Source: Parahoeflea alexandrii (GTDB lineage Bacteria; Pseudomonadota; Alphaproteobacteria; Rhizobiales; Rhizobiaceae). From it: 64,000 bases of DNA. The translations under genes were made by a program, and so were the position numbers. The stretch is from NCBI RefSeq assembly GCF_027214025.1, contig NZ_JAPWHB010000011.1, forward strand, positions 25,270 through 89,269. The letters are read 5' to 3'. The notes below the pieces were generated by a model. The model was not told where the DNA came from, did no database searches, and saw only the letters and a program-made list of their open reading frames with translations. Each line of letters starts with the position of its first letter. Position 1 is the stretch's first letter. Below are positions 1-8,025 of the stretch, in pieces.

Positions 1-285
1 TCCGGCCTCCGCGCAGCTTGCAAGTGCATGAGCAAGATCCGCATTCGAGATCTCACCCGAGGCGATCCGTTCCTGATACCAGGCCCGCGGCATGGTGACT
101 TGAACCCCGCCGATGCGGGACAGGAGCGCCCCGGTCCGGGCGAGCGTACCGCTGGTCTGACCCAGGAAAGGATTGACCGCGACCGAAGACGCCAGCGGCC
201 AGAGCGGCGGGATCTGTCGCGCCGCCGCATCAGCGGCGGCTTCGAGCGTCACCAGAGTGGAATCATGGATGTCTTCGAATGTCAT
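1..285 (-). CDS. dabA: DabA-type (DUF2309/UPF0753) subunit of inorganic-carbon transporter, N-terminus only
   Basis: This is the first 95 codons of a gene that runs off the left edge. The frame begins at ATG 285 and contains [17 protein letters not shown], a close match to the conserved N-terminal motif of UPF0753/DabA proteins. DabA is the large zinc-containing, carbonic-anhydrase-like cytoplasmic subunit of the DAB bicarbonate/CO2 accumulation complex; its zinc ligands would lie outside the window. The start follows the dabB stop by 20 bases, so the two genes are almost certainly co-transcribed, with dabB first. The N-terminal motif and the partner gene make the family call firm. The transport role is taken from the family. 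Confidence 0.8.
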   Translation of the reverse strand, partial: MTFEDIHDSTLVTLEAAADAAARQIPPLWPLASSVAVNPFLGQTSGTLARTGALLSRIGGVQVTMPRAWYQERIASGEISNADLAHALASCAEAG

Positions 286-305
286 TTCAGATCTCTTTCT
301 CAGGT

Positions 306-1871
306 TCAGGATGACCGCCGGACCGACCAGTTGCCGGCAAGCCGGTCAAAGACGGCATTGGCATAAAGTCCGTTCGACAGGTGTACGCGTAGGCCGGCGG
401 CGGCGGGATGGTTGGACCACAGCGGGAACATCGCCTGCGCGATCGCCACCAGACCGAAGCTCGAGACCGCGAGGATGATCAGCAGCCATTCCAGCGGTTC
501 GGGAGAAGGTGCAGGCGGCAGGGTTCCCTCGGTCACCCAGCTTGCTCCTGTCTGCAGCGCGAAATAGCTAACCGAGGTGGCAAGCGCGTAGACCGCCGTA
601 CGCCGGGTCAGCGCCCGGGGAGCGGCATCGGCGAGGCCCTGCGCCAGCAGGTAGGCGACACCGAAGATCAGCATCGCGCCGAGCGCGATCGCCTGCGGCG
701 ACTTGCTTTCAATGCCGAAACCGAACCCGATGGCGGCATAGATGATCAATGCGAGGCCGAATGACCGGAGCACCGCCGCACCATTCGGGATGGCGATCGG
801 CCCCGGCCGCTGCAGCGCGGCCACTGTTTCGACGGCAGTACCCGAGGCCAGGAAGGCATGTGCCTTGTAGAGCGAATGCGCAACGATATGCAGCAGCGCC
901 AGCGGAAAAAGGGCCAGTCCGCACTGCATGATCATGAAGCCCATCTGGGCAATGGTCGACCAGGCCAGCGAGGTCTTGACCGCGGGCTGGGCGAGCATCG
1001 CCAACCCGCCGAGCAGGGCGGTGAAACCGCCGATCATCACCAGAATTGCGAGAACGCCCGGCGCCAGCAGCGTCACGTCGGCGAACCGGATCAACAGGAA
1101 GCCACCCCCATTGATGACGCCGGCATGCAGCAGCGCCGAAACGGGCGTCGGGGTTTCCATGACTTCGGTGAGCCAGCCGTGGCTCGGAAACTGGGCCGAC
1201 TTGAGGATTGCAGCGAGCGCCAGGAACGCCGCCGCCCAGAATGCGCCCGCCGGCATCACCCCGTCCCGCGCCGCGGACAGTATGGTGGCGATGTCGATTG
1301 TCTCGTAACCGAAGGCGAGCAGGCCCGCCGCGATGACCAGTGCCGCATCGCCAAGCCGGGCGACGATGAACTTCTTGCGTGCCGCGCGGATAGCTCCGGT
1401 CCGGCCGGAGAAATGCAACAGCAGATTATGCAGGAACAGGCTTGTGCCTATCCAGGATGCCACCAGCAGCATCAGGTTTCCCGACAGCACCAGAAGCAAC
1501 ACCGATGTCAGCGTGAGGCAGAGCCATCCGGTAAACCGCCCCTGCCGATCGTCACCATCGAGATAGGTGGCGCTGAACCGGATCACCACCGTGCCGATGA
1601 ACGAGACCAGCAACAGCATGGTGACGCTGAGCACATCGAGCCGGAAGCTGATGATCCCGAGCAGACCGGAACCGGCGGCCCAGGTCTGCGCCCCGTTGAG
1701 GACCTGGACCACAGGGGCGGCCACGGAGGCGAGCAGCGAGACAATGCTTGCAAGCGCTGCCGCCATCTTGGCGCGCCGCGGCCGCAATCCGGGGTCCAGC
1801 CTGCTGACGCCAAAGGCAACGGCGAGGGCCAACGGCCCGCTGAGAGCCAGGAGAACGAGGGGAAACTGCAT
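306..1871 (-). CDS. dabB: DabB-type proton-conducting membrane subunit (NuoL/MrpA-like)
   Basis: A 521-residue polytopic membrane protein of the NADH-quinone oxidoreductase chain 5/Mrp antiporter family. It has about 13-14 hydrophobic segments and the characteristic stretch around residues 245-265 ([18 protein letters not shown]). The short length and the direct pairing with a DabA-like gene identify it as DabB, the proton-channel half of the DAB dissolved-inorganic-carbon pump, rather than a respiratory complex I subunit. No other nuo or mrp genes are present. ATG 1871 is preceded by GGAGG five to six bases upstream. The gene is divergent from the LysR regulator across about 105 bases of AT-rich DNA, where both promoters must lie. 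Confidence 0.8.
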   Translation of the reverse strand: MQFPLVLLALSGPLALAVAFGVSRLDPGLRPRRAKMAAALASIVSLLASVAAPVVQVLNGAQTWAAGSGLLGIISFRLDVLSVTMLLLVSFIGTVVIRFSATYLDGDDRQGRFTGWLCLTLTSVLLLVLSGNLMLLVASWIGTSLFLHNLLLHFSGRTGAIRAARKKFIVARLGDAALVIAAGLLAFGYETIDIATILSAARDGVMPAGAFWAAAFLALAAILKSAQFPSHGWLTEVMETPTPVSALLHAGVINGGGFLLIRFADVTLLAPGVLAILVMIGGFTALLGGLAMLAQPAVKTSLAWSTIAQMGFMIMQCGLALFPLALLHIVAHSLYKAHAFLASGTAVETVAALQRPGPIAIPNGAAVLRSFGLALIIYAAIGFGFGIESKSPQAIALGAMLIFGVAYLLAQGLADAAPRALTRRTAVYALATSVSYFALQTGASWVTEGTLPPAPSPEPLEWLLIILAVSSFGLVAIAQAMFPLWSNHPAAAGLRVHLSNGLYANAVFDRLAGNWSVRRSS

Positions 1872-1976
1872 GCGGGCCTCCAGTGCGATGTTGATCGGCG
1901 CACCGGATAGCAGCAGATTTTCTATATATTAAATTCATTGTTTATGCCTTATCGTTTCTTATTGGAGAACGATTGC

Positions 1977-2858
1977 ATGAGCCAGCTCAACTACAATCAC
2001 TTGCGCTACTTCTGGGCTGTCGCTCACGAGGGCAATCTGACCCGCACCGCAGAGAAGTTGAATGTCTCGCAGTCAGCCCTTTCGATTCAGATCAGGAAGC
2101 TTGAAGCACAAGTGGGTCATGCTCTCTTCGAGCGACGCGGAAAACAGTTGATCCTGACAGAAGCCGGGCGGATGGCGCTTGACCATGCCGACACCATCTT
2201 CGCCACCGGCGACGAACTCATGGGAACCCTGAAGGAGCGAGCCGGCAGGATCCGGCGTGTGATCAGGGTTGGAGCGCTCGCCACGCTGTCACGCAACTTC
2301 CAGCTCGGATTCCTCCGCCCGGTGGTGTCGCTTCCCGACGTGGAGGTCGTGCTCCGCTCGGGCCGCATGGATGACCTGCTGCGGGAACTTGAAGCGCTGC
2401 GGCTCGATGTGGTGCTCGTCAACCAGGTGCCGCACCGCGATGCCGCGACACCCTGGATATCGCACAAGCTGGCCGACCAGCAGGTGAGCCTCGTCGGTTC
2501 GCCCCGGCGCATCGCCGGATCGACCGGCATCGTCGAGTTGATGACGAACAACCCGATCATCTTGCCGAGCCTCGAAAGCAGCGTGCGGACGGGTTTCGAC
2601 GCCTTGGCGGCCCGCCTTGGCGTCCGCCCCCGAATCGCCGCCGAAGTCGACGACATGGCAATGCTTCGCCTCATGGCCCGCGAGGATGTCGGCCTGGCGG
2701 TGGTGCCGCCGATCGTCGTCAACGATGAATTGGCAAACGGACTGCTGGTCGAGGCTTCAAAACTGCCCGGGCTTCAGGAAACCTTCTACGCGGTCACGCA
2801 GATGCGGCGGTTTCCCAATCCCTTGCTCAAGCAGCTGCTAAAGGCTGACGTGATCTAG
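1977..2858 (+). CDS. LysR-family transcriptional regulator, NhaR-like
   Basis: 293 residues. The N-terminal winged helix-turn-helix (about residues 5-65, opening LNYNHLRYFWAVAHEGNLT) has the NYNHL-YFW start typical of the NhaR branch of LysR regulators, which respond to ions or pH. A periplasmic-binding-fold effector domain follows. ATG 1977 is chosen over an in-frame ATG at 1938 because GGAGAA lies seven bases upstream and LysR proteins begin just before this motif. It is divergent from dabB, the usual arrangement for a LysR regulator and its target, so it probably controls dabBA. The effector is unknown; pH, sodium or carbon supply are guesses from the families involved. Confidence 0.85.
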   Translation: MSQLNYNHLRYFWAVAHEGNLTRTAEKLNVSQSALSIQIRKLEAQVGHALFERRGKQLILTEAGRMALDHADTIFATGDELMGTLKERAGRIRRVIRVGALATLSRNFQLGFLRPVVSLPDVEVVLRSGRMDDLLRELEALRLDVVLVNQVPHRDAATPWISHKLADQQVSLVGSPRRIAGSTGIVELMTNNPIILPSLESSVRTGFDALAARLGVRPRIAAEVDDMAMLRLMAREDVGLAVVPPIVVNDELANGLLVEASKLPGLQETFYAVTQMRRFPNPLLKQLLKADVI

Positions 2859-2907
2859 ATGTGGAGCAGCATCCGCTGTCGCCGACCGGGGCTCGCGATC
2901 AAAGCGC

Positions 2908-2941
2908 CCGGGTAGTGGCAGTGCGAGGTGCCAGTACCCGG
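2908..2941. terminator. Hairpin between convergent genes
   Basis: CCGGGTAGTGGCA (2908-2920) and TGCCAGTACCCGG (2929-2941) pair over 12 of 13 positions around an eight-base loop. It lies in the 101-base gap between the convergent LysR and amidohydrolase genes. There is no T-run on either side, so it could be a weak bidirectional terminator or a 3'-end stabiliser. Confidence 0.4.
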
Positions 2942-2959
2942 CTGTCCGCTGGAGGAAAC

Positions 2960-3832
2960 CTAGGATACACCCAGCAGCCGCATGGCATTTTCCTTCAGGA
3001 TCAGCGGCCGCACTTCTTCCTTGAAATCGGCCTTGTCGAAGGCGTCCAGCCATTTTTCCGGTGCGATCATCGGCCAGTCCGAACCAAACAGCATCTTCTT
3101 CTTCAGAAGCGTGTTGGCGTAGCGGATGAGAATCGGCGGGAAGTATTTCGGCGACCATCCGGAAAGGTCGATATAGACATTGGGCTTGTGGGACGCGATC
3201 GACAGCGCCTCTTCCTGCCAGGGGAACGAGGGATGCGCCAGAATGATCGGCATGTCGGGGAGATCCACCGCCAGGTCGTCGATATACATCGGGTTCGAAT
3301 ATTTGAGCCGCATGCCGTTGCCGCCGCGCATGCCCGAGCCGACACCGGTCTGACCGGTGTGAAACAAGGCCGGCTTGCCGGTTTCCGCGATCGCCTCGTA
3401 AAGATCGTAGGCCATCCGGTCATTGGGATAGAAGCCCTGCATGGTCGGGTGGAACTTGAAGCCCTGGACGCCGTGGTTCTTCACCAGGTCGAGCGCTTCG
3501 CGCGCACCGAGCTTGCCCTTGTGCGGATCGATCGAGGCGAACGGAATCAGGATATCACTTTCCTTGGCGCAGGCCTCGGCAACCTCGTAATTGTTGTAAC
3601 GGCGGAAACCGGTCTCGCGCTCGGCATCGACCGGGAAGATCACCGCCGCGATATTCATCTCGCGATAATGCGCCGCGGTTTCGGCAATGGTCGGCGGATG
3701 CTCCCAGGGTGCGCCGAAATATTTCGCCATCCTGCTCTGCAGATCATCATAGCCGTCATCGGCATGGCAGCCGCAGGGCTCCTCGGCATGGGTATGCGTG
3801 TCGATTGCGCGGACTTTTGAAAAATCTACCAT
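2960..3832 (-). CDS. Amidohydrolase-2 family (PF04909) metal-dependent hydrolase/decarboxylase
   Basis: 290 residues with the amidohydrolase TIM-barrel pattern: DTHTH near residue 11, GFKFHP near 145, HTG near 180, ILAHPS near 222 and FGSDWP near 260. This family includes gamma-resorcylate and ACMSD-type decarboxylases and lactone or beta-keto-acid hydrolases. The gene begins seven bases after the feruloyl-CoA synthase stop, with GAGGAAACA before ATG 3832, and is last in the hydroxycinnamate operon. A related amidohydrolase occurs in the CoA-dependent beta-oxidative ferulate locus of Agrobacterium fabrum. By analogy it may cleave or hydrolyse the beta-keto intermediate; the exact reaction is not visible from sequence. 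Confidence 0.75.
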   Translation of the reverse strand: MVDFSKVRAIDTHTHAEEPCGCHADDGYDDLQSRMAKYFGAPWEHPPTIAETAAHYREMNIAAVIFPVDAERETGFRRYNNYEVAEACAKESDILIPFASIDPHKGKLGAREALDLVKNHGVQGFKFHPTMQGFYPNDRMAYDLYEAIAETGKPALFHTGQTGVGSGMRGGNGMRLKYSNPMYIDDLAVDLPDMPIILAHPSFPWQEEALSIASHKPNVYIDLSGWSPKYFPPILIRYANTLLKKKMLFGSDWPMIAPEKWLDAFDKADFKEEVRPLILKENAMRLLGVS

Positions 3833-3839
3833 TGTTTCC

Positions 3840-5654
3840 TCACACCCGGATCAGCGCCGGATCTTCATTGTCATAGAGCCGTTCGAGAAGATCGGCTCGG
3901 CGGGTGATGACCTTGCGGACATTGAGCGACCCCTTGTCCGTCATCTCTGAATCCTTCAGGCTCGGCGGCTCGGCAAGAATGATGGCGCGGGTGATCCGCT
4001 TTGCCGATCCGGTCGCGGCCTTGGCCATGACGCGCAATCGGTTCTCGATGGCCGACTGCAGTTCGGCGTCGATCACCGCTCCTTCCGATGTGGTATCGCC
4101 ATGCACCTGGCCCGGCTTCGGGAAGATGAACAGGCCGATCTCGCCCCGGTCATGGCCGCAGATGACGACATCCTGCACAAGCCCGCGCAAATGCTCAAGC
4201 GCATCGAGCCGCAACCTGCCGGCCTGCACCCAGGTCCCGGTCAACAGCTTGAAATCCTCGGACACGCGGCCGTCAAAGATCAATCCCCGGTCTGGATCAT
4301 CCGGATTGACGAACCGCACAGCGTCCCCGGTGATGAGAAACCCTTCCTCGTCGAAGGCGGCGGCCGATTTTTCCGCGTCCCCCCAGTACCCGGCCATCAC
4401 GTTGGGGCCCTTGACCCGCAACTCGCAACGCATCTCGTCATCCGGGATCAGCTTGATCTCGGTGCCCGGCAGCGGCACGCCGATCACACCGGACCGGCCG
4501 ATGGGCTCGTGCACCATCAGCGTCGCAGGCGCCGTTTCGGTCATGCCCCAGCTCGAAATCATCAGCGGCAGCTTGCCGCGGATTTCGATCGCCATCTCCT
4601 CGAGCCGCGTCCAGATTTCCTGCGGCAACGACGCACCGGCATAAAACAGCATGTCCAGATCGCTGAAATAAGCCTTCCGCAGCGCCATGTTGGTCTCCAT
4701 CTCATGCACCAGCATGGCAAAGCCGACCGGCACATTGAAGGATAGCGTGCCTGGCTTGTCGATGACATTCCGGATCGTATCCGGGAAGCCGGTACTCGTC
4801 GGCTTTCCATTGTCGATGTAAAGGCTTCCGCCATGCGCCAGCATCATCAGCGTGTTGTGCGAGCCGCCGAAGACATGGTTCCACGGCAGCCAGTCCATGA
4901 TCCGCGGCGGCCGTTCCTTGAGGAACGGAAGCACGCTGGCCATCTGGGCCTGGTTGGTGCACATCATCTTCTGTGTGGTCAGCACGCCCTTCGGATCCGA
5001 GGAGGATCCTGAAGTAAAGAGTATCTTGGCAAGCGTTTCGGGGCCAACTTTCGCATGAACGCTGTCGAGGTCGACGCCGCTGTCGCCACGCAACAGCTCA
5101 GCGAACGGCGTCACCTTGACCGGCGATTTCCCGGTCATGCTTGCGACGATCTCGACACCTTCGAGCTCGGGCCGCGAGATCGCGGCGCCATAGCGCGAGG
5201 CTTCGTCGACGAAGGCCATGGTCGGCCGCACCTTGTTGAGCACATAGACAAGCCGGTCATGCGCTTCAGGAATCAGCGAATACTGCTCGGCCAGCGGAAC
5301 CGTCGGAACTCCGGCATATTGTGCGCCCAGGGACAGCAATGCGTGATCGAGGCTGTTGCCCGACATGATGACGATAGGGGTCGAGGCATCCATCCCGCGC
5401 GCGGCCAGGCTTGACGCAATGGCGCGGACAGCGTCGCGGACTTCCGCATACCCCATTTCGCGCCAGCCATCGCCCGACCTTTCGGCAAGGAAGATGCTCG
5501 ACGGTGTCTCCTCGGCCCATTTGTCGAGCCAGACACCGGTGTTCGAGACCACCGGATCGAACGGCGTCCGGCTTGTCATCAACAAGTCGCCGGTGCGCCG
5601 CTCCATCGCGGCGGCATGAGGGACCAGTGTCAGCCCCGTTGCGTTGTCCTTCAT
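3840..5654 (-). CDS. fcs: Feruloyl-CoA synthase (AMP-forming hydroxycinnamate:CoA ligase)
   Basis: 604 residues of the ANL adenylate-forming superfamily. The phosphate-binding loop FTSGSSSDPKG is at residues 213-223, the adenine motif SSWGMTETAPA lies near 360 and the hinge region near 450. The divergent serine-rich P-loop, the DWLPWNHVFGG segment and the roughly 600-residue length are those of feruloyl-CoA synthases rather than fatty acyl-CoA ligases. It would convert ferulate or p-coumarate, ATP and CoA to the aryl-enoyl-CoA, the first step of side-chain degradation. ATG 5654 has GGGAGG upstream. The crotonase, SDR and MarR neighbours support the role. Which hydroxycinnamate is preferred cannot be told. 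Confidence 0.85.
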   Translation of the reverse strand: MKDNATGLTLVPHAAAMERRTGDLLMTSRTPFDPVVSNTGVWLDKWAEETPSSIFLAERSGDGWREMGYAEVRDAVRAIASSLAARGMDASTPIVIMSGNSLDHALLSLGAQYAGVPTVPLAEQYSLIPEAHDRLVYVLNKVRPTMAFVDEASRYGAAISRPELEGVEIVASMTGKSPVKVTPFAELLRGDSGVDLDSVHAKVGPETLAKILFTSGSSSDPKGVLTTQKMMCTNQAQMASVLPFLKERPPRIMDWLPWNHVFGGSHNTLMMLAHGGSLYIDNGKPTSTGFPDTIRNVIDKPGTLSFNVPVGFAMLVHEMETNMALRKAYFSDLDMLFYAGASLPQEIWTRLEEMAIEIRGKLPLMISSWGMTETAPATLMVHEPIGRSGVIGVPLPGTEIKLIPDDEMRCELRVKGPNVMAGYWGDAEKSAAAFDEEGFLITGDAVRFVNPDDPDRGLIFDGRVSEDFKLLTGTWVQAGRLRLDALEHLRGLVQDVVICGHDRGEIGLFIFPKPGQVHGDTTSEGAVIDAELQSAIENRLRVMAKAATGSAKRITRAIILAEPPSLKDSEMTDKGSLNVRKVITRRADLLERLYDNEDPALIRV

Positions 5655-5676
5655 GACGTGCCTCCCAAGCGGTCAT

Positions 5677-6153
5677 TCAGCTCTTGCGATTGTCCTCGAT
5701 GATGCGCCCGAGCAGCTCTTTCAGCGTTTTCCGCTCGGAAGCGCTCAATCCGGAAAGAATCCCGTCTTCATGGTCATGAACCTGTTTCTCTGTACGGCTC
5801 CAGAGGTTGCGGCCCTTCAGGGTTGCCCGAAGCGCATAGGACCGCCGGTCGCCTTCCACCCTGTTGCGGGAGATCAGGTCGGCATTCTCCAGCTCGTCGA
5901 CAATGACAACAACCCCGGACCGCTCGATCTGCAGTGCCTGCGCCAACTGCGTCTGCGACATGTCCGGATTCTCGACCACGATGCCCAGCGCCGAGAAGGT
6001 CACGATCCTCAGTCCGGTCGGTTTGAGGAGGCGCACCATGTCTTCATGAACCAGCAGGTAGGCCAGCTTCATCTCGTAGCCGACGAACTGACGCAGATTG
6101 CTCTGCGTCAACTGCTCGTCCTTTGCCGCCGCCTCGGTTGCTTGCTTTTTCAT
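5677..6153 (-). CDS. MarR-family regulator, HcaR/FerR-like
   Basis: 158 residues. The winged-helix core runs from about residue 45 to 115 (DMSQTQLAQALQIERSGVVV, then the wing NRVEGDRRSYAL). ATG 6153 is preferred because AGGAG lies six bases upstream; a longer frame would overlap the crotonase gene. It sits inside the hydroxycinnamate operon between the crotonase and feruloyl-CoA synthase genes. Regulators of this kind are typically repressors released by a hydroxycinnamoyl-CoA thioester, the product of the neighbouring synthase. The 26-bp palindrome at 7942-7967 upstream of the operon is its most likely operator, which would make the operon autoregulated. The effector is inferred from the family. 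Confidence 0.8.
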   Translation of the reverse strand: MKKQATEAAAKDEQLTQSNLRQFVGYEMKLAYLLVHEDMVRLLKPTGLRIVTFSALGIVVENPDMSQTQLAQALQIERSGVVVIVDELENADLISRNRVEGDRRSYALRATLKGRNLWSRTEKQVHDHEDGILSGLSASERKTLKELLGRIIEDNRKS

Positions 6154-6208
6154 GTCTGCTCCTGTCGTGACATCCTTGCCCGGCATCGCTTCGCCTGTGC
6201 CAGTGCGG

Positions 6209-6982
6209 TCACCGGAAAACCGGGCGCCGCTTTTCGAGGAAGGACTTGAGGCCCTCCTCCGCGTCGGCGCTCGTCTGCGACACCGCGGCACAGAGACTTT
6301 CGGCGAAAAGACCGTCCGATTTCGACATGTCGGAAATCCGGCTGATCGCCTGGATCATCATGTAGTTGGACAGGCTGGCATTGCCCGCGATCTTGGTGGC
6401 GAGCTTTTGTGCCAGCGCCATGGCTTCGCCTTCGCCGACTGAATAGTGCGTCAGTCCCAGTGCCAGGCCTTCCTCGGCCGTGTACTTGCGTCCGGTCAGC
6501 ATCATCTCGCACATCCGGTCCGAGCCGATGATGCGGCCGACCCGCACCGTGGCGCCGCCACCGACGAAAATGCCGCGCATGCCCTCAGGCAGCTGGAAAA
6601 TCGTCGAGGGCTCGGCAATACGCACATGGGTGGAGGTAGCCAGTTCCAGTCCGCCGCCGATCACCGCCCCGAACATCGCCGAGACAACCGGAAGACCGGA
6701 GAACTGGATGATATCCATCACCCGGTGCCAGTTACGCGAATGCCGCATCGTGCCTTCCGCATCCCGCGACACGTGCTCCGACAGGTCGAGGCCTGAGCAG
6801 TAGTGCCCCGCCGTTCCGGTCAGGATGACCGCCCTGACGCCTTCCGGCGGCGACGTGAAGAACTCCTCGAGCGCTTCGAGCAGTTCGTCGCACATGGCAT
6901 TGCGCTTGGCCGGGCGGTTCATCGTCAGTGTGGCCACCGGTCCATCGACGGTCACCAACAGCATTTCACTGGAATTGGTCAT
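6209..6982 (-). CDS. Crotonase-family enoyl-CoA hydratase (hydroxycinnamoyl-CoA hydratase)
   Basis: 257 residues with a crotonase fold: TMNRPAKRNAM near residue 18, the first oxyanion segment GHYCSGLDLSEHV near 60 and the second, FGAVIGGGLELA, near 105. It would add water across the double bond of feruloyl- or coumaroyl-CoA. Feruloyl-CoA hydratase/lyases that release vanillin directly have a conserved Tyr/Glu arrangement not obvious here. The neighbouring dehydrogenase argues for a beta-oxidative route, where the hydroxyacyl-CoA is oxidised instead of cleaved. It follows the SDR by 30 bases. No strong ribosome-binding site precedes ATG 6982, so coupling to the SDR is possible. Confidence 0.78.
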   Translation of the reverse strand: MTNSSEMLLVTVDGPVATLTMNRPAKRNAMCDELLEALEEFFTSPPEGVRAVILTGTAGHYCSGLDLSEHVSRDAEGTMRHSRNWHRVMDIIQFSGLPVVSAMFGAVIGGGLELATSTHVRIAEPSTIFQLPEGMRGIFVGGGATVRVGRIIGSDRMCEMMLTGRKYTAEEGLALGLTHYSVGEGEAMALAQKLATKIAGNASLSNYMMIQAISRISDMSKSDGLFAESLCAAVSQTSADAEEGLKSFLEKRRPVFR

Positions 6983-7012
6983 CTTGATCTGTGCAATCCT
7001 ATATTTGCGGGC

Positions 7013-7780
7013 CTATTTTGCAGGCATGCGGGCTGCACCATCCAACCGGATGACGCAACCGTTCAGCATCGAATTTTCGACAATCTGCTGGACCAGTTGC
7101 GCGTATTCAGCGGGCAAACCCATCCGGCTCGGGAAAGGTACATTCTTCAGAATGTCCCCGCGAACATCGTCGGGCAGTCCGGCGCTCATGCCGGTTTCGA
7201 ACAGGCCTGGCGCGATGGCAACAACCCGGATCCCGAACCGCGCCAGCTCCCGCGCCGCCGGCAGCGTCATCGAGACCACTCCGCCCTTTGACGCGGAATA
7301 GGCCACCTGCCCGATCTGGCCATCCTCGAACGCCACCGAAGCGGTGTTGACGATCACGCCCCGCGTTCCGTCTTCATCCAGAGGCTCGGCGGCCGCCATC
7401 GCCCGGGCGGCGACATTCATGACAGCATAGGTCCCCATCAGGTTCACTTGGATCGTGCGGTCGAATATCCCGGTCGTCAGCGAGCCGTCACGCGGCAGAA
7501 TGCGCGACGCCGTGCCGATCCCGGCGCATGAAACGACCACTCGTGGCGCACCGCCAAGGGCCTGGATCGCCTTTTCGAACGCAGCCTCGACATCTGCGGC
7601 ATTCGAGACATCGGCGGCAAGCGCCTCACCATTGACGTCGCCGGCTACCCGCCTGGCCGCCTCCAGCGAAAGATCGAGCACTGCCACCCGGGCACCGGCT
7701 GCTGCGAGACGGTGGGCTGTTGCCTCGCCCAGTCCGCTACCGCCGCCGGTTACCAGCGCGATGGTTCCGTTCAGATTCAT
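7013..7780 (-). CDS. Short-chain dehydrogenase, 3-hydroxyacyl-CoA dehydrogenase type (HSD17B10-like)
   Basis: 255 residues. The Rossmann motif TGGGSGLG is near residue 11, NTAS near 143 and the catalytic YSASK near 158. The overall pattern, including the ARAMAAAEP segment and the GTRGVIVNTAS stretch, resembles type II 3-hydroxyacyl-CoA dehydrogenases. It probably oxidises the 3-hydroxyl formed by the neighbouring hydratase, giving the aryl-beta-ketoacyl-CoA. ATG 7780 is chosen over upstream in-frame codons because GAGGAGAGG stands directly before it. It is the first gene of the hydroxycinnamate operon, downstream of the palindrome at 7942-7967. The gap 7781-8025 holds the operon promoter. Confidence 0.8.
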   Translation of the reverse strand: MNLNGTIALVTGGGSGLGEATAHRLAAAGARVAVLDLSLEAARRVAGDVNGEALAADVSNAADVEAAFEKAIQALGGAPRVVVSCAGIGTASRILPRDGSLTTGIFDRTIQVNLMGTYAVMNVAARAMAAAEPLDEDGTRGVIVNTASVAFEDGQIGQVAYSASKGGVVSMTLPAARELARFGIRVVAIAPGLFETGMSAGLPDDVRGDILKNVPFPSRMGLPAEYAQLVQQIVENSMLNGCVIRLDGAARMPAK

Positions 7781-7941
7781 GGTGCCTCTCCTCATTCCTC
7801 CGAAATTGTGATCAAAAATAACTGTTGTGTCAATGAACAATCACTGCTGGAAACAAACCCGCACCGACATGATCCCGACCTCCGGGACCCGTCAGCCTTG
7901 GTCAATCCTTGCGATGTCAATTCGGGTAACGGACGTTGCAA

Positions 7942-7967
7942 TATAAGTAAGTGAACACTTACCTATA
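7942..7967. promoter_or_regulatory. 26-bp palindromic operator upstream of the hydroxycinnamate operon
   Basis: GTAAGTG (7947-7953) and CACTTAC (7956-7962) form a perfect inverted repeat about a central AA. TATA tetramers at 7942-7945 and 7964-7967 extend the symmetry. It lies 162 bases upstream of the SDR start, between that gene and the 3' end of the thiamine-diphosphate enzyme gene. Its size and symmetry fit a dimeric MarR- or TetR-type repressor. The only operon-linked candidate is the MarR protein at 5677-6153. Confidence 0.65.
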
Positions 7968-8025
7968 TCGACCAGATGAAACTCGACCTGGATCACACGG
8001 CATGGGGACCGATAGAATGCGTCTT

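Noticed and set aside
858..1910. 350-codon plus-strand frame antisense to dabB
   Set aside because: Low-complexity Gln/Arg/Gly composition and no recognisable motif; dabB on the other strand explains the openness.
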